Source of the DNA: Monilinia fructicola
Taxonomy: Eukaryota > Ascomycota > Leotiomycetes > Helotiales > Sclerotiniaceae
Length of the DNA: 64,000 nt
Reading direction: 5' to 3'
NCBI GenBank assembly: GCA_008692225.1
Contig: VICG01000005.1
Span: 1,893,001 to 1,957,000 of the forward strand
A program made the translations under genes and the position numbers. Numbering within the stretch: the stretch's first letter is position 1; every line of letters starts with the position of its first letter. The notes under the pieces were generated by a model that saw only the letters and a program-made list of their open reading frames with translations, ran no database searches and was not told where the DNA came from. Positions 56,214 through 64,000 of this stretch are shown piece after piece.

Positions 56214-59200
56214 ATGCTCTACGGGCAAAACCTACCGTGGCGGATTGCGCTTCGAAATGTAGCCATTAAACAAAATTCAGAGGCCTCGAATACGATTTTG
56301 AGGAGAACAGTCAGACAATATCATGTCAGACCCGCACAATCGTCGGCATCTTTACGACCTCTCTCGATTCATCCATCTCTCGGTGGCGTCGCAAGATTTT
56401 CAACGTCTCCTTCTCGACGGAAAGACGTCCCGAAGGACCTCTTCGATCAAGCGGAAATAACAGCAGCAGAAGACAAGAAAGAAAAAAAGGCAAAGGCAAA
56501 GACTGTACCGGTCGAGGGATTCAGTGGCGAGAATGAAGTACAAACCAAGAGCAAGACGGCTGAAGCATCATCTTCTGGCACCAGCTCTTCTTCTGGAAGT
56601 GCGGTTGATGCGAAAGGCAGTAGTGCTGGGGGCGCAGGGGATTCTGGTAGTGGTGATGGCGGAAAGAAGGGCCGCAAGGGAGCGTCCGAAAGGGCTTTGC
56701 AGAAAGCCACGGTTCCAGAGGTGTATCCACAAGTGATGGCAATTCCCATCACCAAACGACCTTTATTTCCGGGATTCTACAAAGCTGTCACCGTCCGAGA
56801 TCCCAACGTTGTGGCCGCAATTCAAGATATGATAAAGAGGGGCCAGCCATACATTGGCGCTTTCCTATTTAAGGATGACAACATGGATAAAGATGTCATT
56901 GAGAACATAGATGATGTACATGACGTTGGAGTTTTCGCACAAATAACCAGCGCTTTTCCAGTCCATGGAGATGATTCCGCTCTGACTGCGGTGCTATATC
57001 CACATCGTCGTATCAAAATGTCTGCTCTGATTAGCCCCGAGCGTGAGAGTGCTGATGCGAAGAAGACCGAAGGTACGCAAGCTGATCCACCGGTTCCTGA
57101 AATCATCCCCAATAATTCTACAAAGGAGGAAACTTCTGAGAGTAAGGGTGATGTTGTAGCAAGCTTTGAAGAAGGGTCGGTGGCGCAAACAAATGCAGAG
57201 CGACCTGTATTGCCCTACGAGCCCATATCGTTTCTGAAAAAGTATCCGGTCAGTTTGGCAAATGTGGAAAATTTGACGGAGGAGTCATATGATCCCAAGA
57301 GCCCTATAATTCGAGCCGTCACAAACGAGATCGTAAATGTTTTCAAGGAAGTGGCAACGCTCAATAGCCTCTTCCGAGATCAGATTTCTACATTTTCCAT
57401 GAGTCAGTCCTCGGGCAATGTTATGTCAGAGCCCGGGAAACTCGCGGATTTTGCCGCTGCCGTCTCTGCTGGTGAAGTCTCGGAGCTTCAAGATGTCCTT
57501 GAGACTCTCAATATCGAGGAAAGATTACAAAAGGGGTTGACTGTCTTGAAAAAGGAGTTAATGAATGCTCAGCTGCAGTCTAAAATCTCAAAGGATGTGG
57601 AGAACAAGATTCAAAAGCGTCAACGTGAATACTACTTGATGGAACAGTTAAAAGGTATCCGCAGAGAGCTTGGAATTGAATCCGATGGCAAGGACAAACT
57701 GGTTGAGAAATTCAAGGAAAAGGCAGCTAAGCTTGCGATGCCAGAGGCTGTCAGAAAAGTTTTTGATGAGGAGATCAACAAATTAGCACACCTCGAACCA
57801 GCTGCGTCTGAATTTAATGTCACGAGAAACTACTTGGATTGGTTGACTCAAATTCCCTGGGGTCAGCGTAGTGCAGAGAACTTCGGAATTACTAATGCTA
57901 TGACCGTTCTTGACGAAGATCACCATGGTTTGAAAGATGTAAAAGACCGCATCTTAGAATTTATCGCCGTTGGAAAATTGAGAGGCACGGTCGAAGGTAA
58001 AATTTTATGTTTTGTTGGTCCTCCTGGTGTTGGTAAAACAAGTATTGGTAAGAGTATTGCCAGAGCTCTCAACCGTCAATACTACAGATTCAGTGTTGGT
58101 GGTCTCACAGATGTTGCGGAAATCAAAGGACACAGAAGAACATACGTTGGGGCACTTCCTGGGCGCATTATCCAGGCGTTGAAAAAATGTCAAACTGAAA
58201 ATCCGTTGATCTTGATTGATGAGATTGACAAAATTGGAAGAGGTCATCAAGGTGATCCAGCATCTGCCCTCTTGGAATTACTGGATCCGGAACAAAATAC
58301 TTCTTTCCTCGATCACTACCTCGATGTTCCTGTCGATCTCTCTAAAGTCTTATTCGTCTGCACCGCGAACATGACTGATACCATTCCTCGACCTCTACTT
58401 GATCGTATGGAGATGATCGAATTATCTGGATACGTTGCTGATGAAAAAATGGCGATTGCAGAGCGCTATCTTGGACCAGCAGCCAAGGAGTTGGCAGGAT
58501 TGAGAGATGTTGATGTTAACCTTAGCAAGGATGCTATTGAGGAGCTCATCAAGTCTTACTGCCGGGAGTCTGGTGTTAGAAATCTCAAGAAGCAGATTGA
58601 AAAGGTTTACCGCAAATCTGCTTTGAAGATCGTGCAGGACCTTGGAGAGAGTGTTCTTCCCGAAGAAAAGGCTTTGACTGAAGAAGGCAAGGCAGCCTTG
58701 GAGGAATCCAAAAAAGACCAAACGGATGTCAAGGAGACTCCTGAAACAATTGAAAAGGAGACGACTGAAGTACCTCGAGTTAGTCTCAAGGTTCCCGACG
58801 ATGTGCATGTCACAATTGGTAAGGATAACCTTAAGGACTATGTAGGTCCACCAGTTTTCACCTCAGATAGACTATACGATGTCACTCCTCCTGGAGTTGC
58901 AATGGGTCTAGCCTGGACGCAAATGGGTGGGGCTGCATTATATGTAGAGTCAATTCTCGAAAGTGCTTTATCGCCATCATCCACTCCCGGTCTCGCTACA
59001 ACTGGCAACCTTCAAGCCGTAATGAAAGAATCAACCACCATCGCTTATTCCTTTGCCAAATCCGTCATGGCGAAGAATTTCCCCGACAATCATTTCTTTG
59101 ATAAAGCCAAGTTGCATCTTCATTGCCCTGAAGGAGCGGTCCCTAAGGATGGACCATCGGCTGGTATTACTATGGCCACTTCTTTACTTTCTCTTGCCCT

Positions 59201-59587
59201 TGATCGTCCCTTGGACCCGACGATTGCTATGACAGGTGAACTGACCGTTACTGGAAAGGTTCTGAGGATTGGGGGGTTGAGAGAGAAGACTGTGGCTGCC
59301 AGACGTGCGGGGAGCAAAATGATCATTTTCCCGGATGATAACATGAGTGATTGGTTGGAGCTTCCAGCTGTAAGTAATTTTCTTACTTTTCAAATCACTG
59401 GCAATATTAGAAGCATATGGATACTAATGAGAAAAAACAGAACATTAAAGATGGAATCGAAGGGAAACCCGCAAAATGGTATTCCGATGTCTTTGACCTC
59501 GTCTTCCCAAACCTAGATAAAGAGGTGGCCAATGGGTTGTGGAAGGATCGTTTGGAGAAGAAGAAAGGCGATAAGGAGGATGAATGA
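56214..59587 (+). CDS. pim1: Mitochondrial ATP-dependent Lon protease (PIM1)
   Basis: Lon degrades misfolded and oxidised matrix proteins. Exon 1 (56214-59369) and exon 2 (59441-59587) give about 1,100 residues. The N terminus is a mitochondrial presequence (MLYGQNLPWRIALRNVAIKQ, later SLGGVARFSTSPSRRKDVPK), followed by an Ala/Ser/Gly/Lys-rich linker. The Lon N domain starts near VPEVYPQVMAIPITKRPLFP. The AAA+ module has Walker A GPPGVGKTS (about residue 601) and Walker B LILIDEIDKIG, with RRTYVGALPGRIIQ between. The protease domain has the Ser of PKDGPSAG (about residue 977) and the Lys of GLREKTVAARRAG (about residue 1023). Exon 2 ends VFDLVFPNLDKEVANGLWKD and GDKEDE. Acidic insertions (KDQTDVKETPETIEKETTEV) are usual in fungal mitochondrial Lon. 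No frame breaks. Confidence 0.96.
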
Positions 59588-62500
59588 GTGCATTTATAAA
59601 GAGGGCAGCGATGTAAATATTAGATGAATCGGGTGAATTTGGCTATTTCGGTAAAGCGATCGATGTTTTTTTTTTTGCACATGACGATTGACGAGCGGAT
59701 ACCACACCACACTATCTGGATGGATGGATCAGTTTGGCATTTCTGGCGTTGGACATTTTTACGGGTCAAGAAGGAACTCTACTCTACGATGGCATTCGGG
59801 TGGAATGATGGCTGGGGGAGAGGTTCATATATGGGATTTCCCCCTCCATGGCAAACGTGCTTGGCTGAAGGGGGGGAGTAGATAAATCATGTTACGGCGG
59901 TACTTGCTGCGAAGAGATGTGACAGCCCAAGATAGGCAATCATTGCACGCATGGTCTTGGGTGACTTGATCATTCTACATCCTCGAGTATATATAGGTAC
60001 GGGAGATCTACTTGAATTTCGTGCATGCTCGTATACCGCATTGCGTTTGACGATTAGCATTTGATATAGGTTGCCTCAGGCATCTCATCGCTCTCCTTCC
60101 TCCTTCCCTCTACAGTAGCTTAGCTTAGCTTCACCTCGTGCCCGATGCCCGTCCCGTCGAGCAGCAGAGGAACGCCCCCACGTGGACGTGGACGTGGACT
60201 TGGACGTGGGGCGGGGCAATCAATCAATCAATGGCCATGCTATGTCTTGCCTTGTCTTGTCTTGCCTTGCCTTGCCTTGCCTTGCTATGCCATGCCATGC
60301 CATCTTCCCACCTCCCATGATCGGCTTTGACATCGCAGGCACCCCCCTCACCCTCACCCTTAGCTTTGGTACCCCCTTCCCATTGGCGTCGGTTGGTGCA
60401 TGTGTAATATCATCTGACGTCGCACCGCACCGCACCGCACCGCGTTGGATGCGGGATACCCTCGACTTTGAGCTTGAGCTTGCTTGGGCGCCTTACCTCG
60501 TTCTGGCTTGTGTCGCGCTTGTGATTCTGCGGTATTTAATGGGTGTGTGTGGTGGTGGTGGTGGTGGTGGTGGTGGTGGTGGTGGGGGGGGGTGGTGATT
60601 ACGTCCGTTCGCGGTTCGGCGGTGTATGGTGTATGGTGTACCGTGTCTTGCCTTCGGGTGTGTGCCCGGATCAAGGGTTGTGGTTTCCGGTGGTGTGGCG
60701 ATTGACTGATTGTTATTGTTATTGTTGGTGTTGGTGTTGGGGTTGGTGTATCGTACCGTACCGTACCGTACCGTACTGTTATGTTGCGTTGTATTTACCT
60801 ACCTACCTACGCTGTACAGAGTATACCGTATGTATGTTGTATGTTGCATGTTGTATGTTGTATGTACAGTATGTGGTGGGTGGTGACTCGTGACTTGTGA
60901 GGTTGGGTGGGGCTGGGTTCATCGATTGCGGTTAGGATTGGCGGGTTAGTTACTGTACTGTAGGTCTCGGTACGGAGGTGGTGCGGGGACCAGCAGGTTT
61001 ATTTTAACGGCGGGCGGGGCGACCCCTTGGTTTGGGAAGGTTGGAGGTGGATTTTCTTGCTTCGGGAAGGTTGGGTTCGCTATTGTAGGGTTTTGATTGA
61101 TTGATGGATGGATGGATGGATGGATAGATCATTATAGGATGCAATGGGATAGGCTAGGTTGGCTGGTTCGTTTGTTCGGGCTCGTGCTGAAGAGTAGATG
61201 TAGGTTAGGTTGGGTGTAGGTGGAGGTGTCAGCGTAAGCACACCTGGTAATTAGATTCGATATGATGCAGCAAGGCTAACTAACCATCAGCCAAATCTCA
61301 TTGCAACTTCATCGTATGGTGGTGTTTACTTCATTAACCTTAGCTACGGGATGGTCGGTCGGCTGGTTGTATGCAATTTGCGTGTAGAGTATAGCTCCCA
61401 ACCCCCCCAACGGTCGACATCGGAATCGGATATTTTAGGGTTCTCGCCTCACTAAGGAGTAAAATGCTAGGGTGGTGGCAGAAGGTTAGATAGGGGGCTA
61501 GGAGCCTAGAAGCACATGATTGCATACGTGGGCAATTCATATCAAGAAGCCTTATGTATACCCAAAGAGTGGCTTGGCTTGTTCATGCCCAACGCGATGA
61601 GTGAGATCGCGATGCGATGCGATGCGATGCGATGCAATGGGCTTTTTGATGATTTGATGATGAGGGGTATTGGAAAGAGGTACTACTAAACGAGTAGTGT
61701 GTATGTATGTATGTATGTATGTACTGGTGTATGTCTGTGTTGAGGAAAAGATGAGTGTGCTACTTACTATCTTTGACTTACTTGGTACGTAGATGGAATG
61801 TTGAGTACAGGAAAGGAAGTACAGTAGAGTGACACGGTTTTGAATGTCCGTGGTCATGAAGTAAAGTTGAATTTGTTTCGTCTGGAGATTTGTTGGGAGT
61901 GAAGAATACCGAGCGACGGCGCGATGAGATGAGGATGGATGTGATGTGACGTGATGCATTGTGATGTATTGTGATGTATTGTGATGTATTGTGATGTATT
62001 GTATTGTGTTATGGTGTATTGTATTGAATTGTATTGAATTGAATTGTAAACTAAGCTAATGGAAGCTAATGATGAAATGATTAGAACTACCTACCTAGGA
62101 ATAGTAATAGGTGGTGGTATACAAGTCGAAATATCTGATGACAGGTACGTATGTATGTATGTATGTATGTATGTATGTATATATAATCTCGTCACCGTTA
62201 TTCTATCACAAATGAAGCCATCTAGATTTAGGATCAAGTTAACCTTGGGATGGTCAAGAGAGAGAAAGATCATGGTGGCTGTAATTATGCATGTGCGGAG
62301 TAAACAGTCTGTCTGATGAGACTCATGAGAGTAACCTGGAATGATGAAAGTGAGGCAATTGGAAAGAAAATAGAAAGAAAGGCGAACCAGTGGAACAACC
62401 AACCAACCAACCAACCAATCAATCAATCAATCAATAACAAATAATAAGTAATTAATGATATCTCACCACCACTTTACATCCACATCCACATCCACATCCA

Positions 62501-63268
62501 CATCAAATCCCCTTGATCATTGATGAAGCATCCATGATGTGCTCCTCCGTATGTTCCTGAAATCAATCCATGGATCCTGGCTGCTGTCAACTTGTCATCC
62601 CGCCTCCCATAAATATTTCTGCCACCTCATAAAATTAGATTCCAATTCTCTGGGGGAAAATACACTCAACCTCAACCTCAATCTCAACTGAGTCAACTCA
62701 CTTCCAACTGCAGGTGCATGTGCATCCATGGATGTGCATGTGCATCATACTCCGTACAAACCGCAGCAAAGCACAGCACACCACAGCACACACAGCACAC
62801 ACAGCACATCACATCACATCACATCACATCAAATGAAATGAAATGAAATGATGATATTTTATTCGGTCTTCTTGTTTTTTCCCACGTTCCTTTAATTTGG
62901 AAGAAAAGAGTACGGCCGTCTTTTTCTTTTTCTTTCCTTTTCTATACTGCATTGCATCTTCTCATCCCCTTTTTTCTATTCTTGAATCAAGCAGCAGGCA
63001 ATATCGATCGATTCATCCATCAATTGTTAATTGACATGTTGTACGAACAAGGCAAGGCAGGGGGAAATCAATCAAGTTGACTTGATTCACGACCTTCTCG
63101 AGGAAGGAAGAGATTCAATAAACATCGACGTCGATATCTCTAAATGATATACCTTTCTTGCTCCCTCATTCTTCATCTGAATGCTGTTGAATGCTATGAT
63201 ACCCTTTCTCTTCTCAATATATTGAAATAACGCACTGTGTGTCTTTCCTTCATTTTACCGGCCATCTA

Positions 63269-63302
<34 letters not shown>

Positions 63303-63528
63303 ACACAAACAATCTATACTCTACCCCGTACAGTCATCTTACAAGGCTACCGAACCATTGATGTGATCCTGTTGAAATAATTCATTTATATTACCATCTT
63401 CTGGGTTGTCATATTGTTTCTGCAGATGTAGGAATATATTTCCTTTTGGCACGTCTATTTCAATGTTAGCGTACTGACAGATATCCCAGTTTATGGGAAG
63501 ATACTGGTTCAAATTTATCAAAAAGAAA
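59588..63528. other. Microsatellite-dense intergenic region of about 3.9 kb
   Basis: No gene can be supported. Repeats seen: GTGGAC words 60182-60210, (CTTGC/TTGTC)n 60243-60300, CCGCA words 60421-60440, (GGT)n 60549-60593, (CCGTA)n 60752-60776, (GATG)n 61099-61124, (GATGC)n 61612-61637, (GTAT)n 61700-61722 and 62148-62178, (TGATGTATTG)n 61950-62005, (CAAC/CAAT)n 62397-62434, (CCACAT)n 62474-62502, (CACAT)n 62805-62830 and (TTGC)n 63271-63301. Long frames here are translations of these repeats. The right end should contain the promoter and leader of the gene at 63529. Confidence 0.6.
60549..60593. repeat. (GGT)n trinucleotide repeat
   Basis: About thirteen GGT units ending in a short G run. 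It makes open frames coding poly-Val, poly-Trp/Gly or, on the other strand, poly-His, which should not be read as genes. Confidence 0.9.
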
Positions 63529-64000
63529 ATGGCGCAAACGGAGCCAGGCTCACCGGCCTCAAACGATCAAAAAATTTCTTGGTTTCGAAAGTTCATTTTC
63601 CCTAAGAAAGACGAGAGCCATACGCCGCCGCACTCTCCCCCAAATGAAGCTCAACCTCCGGGGTTAGCTCGCCGGCTTTCGAGAAGGGTTGTCCCTGGAC
63701 TCCCAAGAGCAGGTACCTTCAAAAGACAACAATCAGAGTTGAGGGATAGACTAGAACCGGTCAAACCAAATGCAGATGAACGACGGGCAGCGTCAGTGGA
63801 TCGTCGACTGAATCCCTTGCACCGGTCATCCTCAGCGGTTCTAAACCGTGGCCCGAGAACCAGCGCACCGGAATTTCTGGAAAGGGTTGAAACGATCGAT
63901 AAGACGATCGATGATGTATCTGTGCGACCACCTACGGCCACTATAAATGACCATGAGAATGAATCTCAAGAATACGTGGATCTCTCCAAAGAAGAGAAAC
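63529..64000 (+). CDS. N terminus of an unrecognised basic, probably disordered protein (runs off the right edge)
   Basis: Open without stop from ATG 63529 to the window end, 157 codons. Reads MAQTEPGSPASNDQKISWFR, KFIFPKKDESHTPPHSPPNE, then GLARRLSRRVVPGLPRAGTF, KRQQSELRDRLEPVKPNADE and later RSSSAVLNRGPRTSAPEFLE. It is rich in Arg, Pro and Ser, with no signal peptide, membrane segment or named domain in this part. Composition and the long stop-free run support a real gene; the opposite-strand frame (63651-63941) is its shadow. A long regulatory gap lies upstream. The function cannot be given from this portion. Confidence 0.75.
   Translation, partial: MAQTEPGSPASNDQKISWFRKFIFPKKDESHTPPHSPPNEAQPPGLARRLSRRVVPGLPRAGTFKRQQSELRDRLEPVKPNADERRAASVDRRLNPLHRSSSAVLNRGPRTSAPEFLERVETIDKTIDDVSVRPPTATINDHENESQEYVDLSKEEK

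Noticed and set aside
60182..60893. Several open frames with poly-Val, poly-Gly or poly-His
   Set aside because: They are translations of the GGT and TTGCC simple repeats.

Overview
The window is a gene-rich euchromatic segment of a filamentous ascomycete (Pezizomycotina). Genes are split by many short GT-AG introns (about 45-80 bp). They include typical fungal families: a Zn2Cys6 regulator, a C2H2 regulator with a fungal-specific middle domain, a PTH11-like seven-helix protein, a DUF7707-type secreted protein, and Bro1. Intergenic DNA is rich in microsatellites. A leotiomycete of the Sclerotinia/Botrytis type is my guess from overall style; it is not proven by the sequence.

Layout. 1-0.5 kb: 5' end of the condensin ATPase gene smc2 (minus). 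0.5-7.2 kb: mostly non-coding, with one small broken hypothetical gene. 7.17-16.06 kb: an AT-rich mobile element of about 8.9 kb. It has perfect 27-bp inverted repeats, a candidate 8-bp target-site duplication, a many-exon DDE transposase gene that looks Mutator-like (minus), and two paralogous zinc-finger genes (plus) convergent with it. 17.6-20.1 kb: Zn2Cys6 regulator. 20.8-23.6 kb: NOT2. 24.3-26.1 kb: seven-helix membrane protein. 27.5-28.5 kb: eIF3g. 29.4-31.7 kb: mitochondrial Hsp70. 32.7-34.9 kb: DUF2415/WD-like protein. 35.4-36.7 kb: disrupted hypothetical gene(s). 37.5-38.5 kb: secreted, probably GPI-anchored protein. 40.2-43.6 kb: C2H2 regulator. 46.5-47.1 kb: SAP30-like. 47.8-49.4 kb: MDJ1. 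52.3-55.5 kb: Bro1. 56.2-59.6 kb: mitochondrial Lon (PIM1). 59.6-63.5 kb: long microsatellite-rich gap. 63.5-64.0 kb: start of an unrecognised gene.

Most notable. The mobile element holds about 80 copies (counted by eye) of the palindrome AACGTT. They form arrays with an 11-bp period, close to one DNA helical turn. The arrays fill almost every intron and gap of all three element genes and are nearly absent from exons. Convergent genes, a DDE transposase and two zinc-finger helper-like proteins recall the maize MuDR layout, but the array system is not one I recognise. The element is decaying: the transposase and one zinc-finger gene have small frame-breaking insertions, while the long housekeeping genes around it are intact.

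Of the host genes, three parts of one machine lie within 30 kb: mitochondrial Hsp70, its J-protein MDJ1 and the Lon protease, which together fold or degrade matrix proteins.
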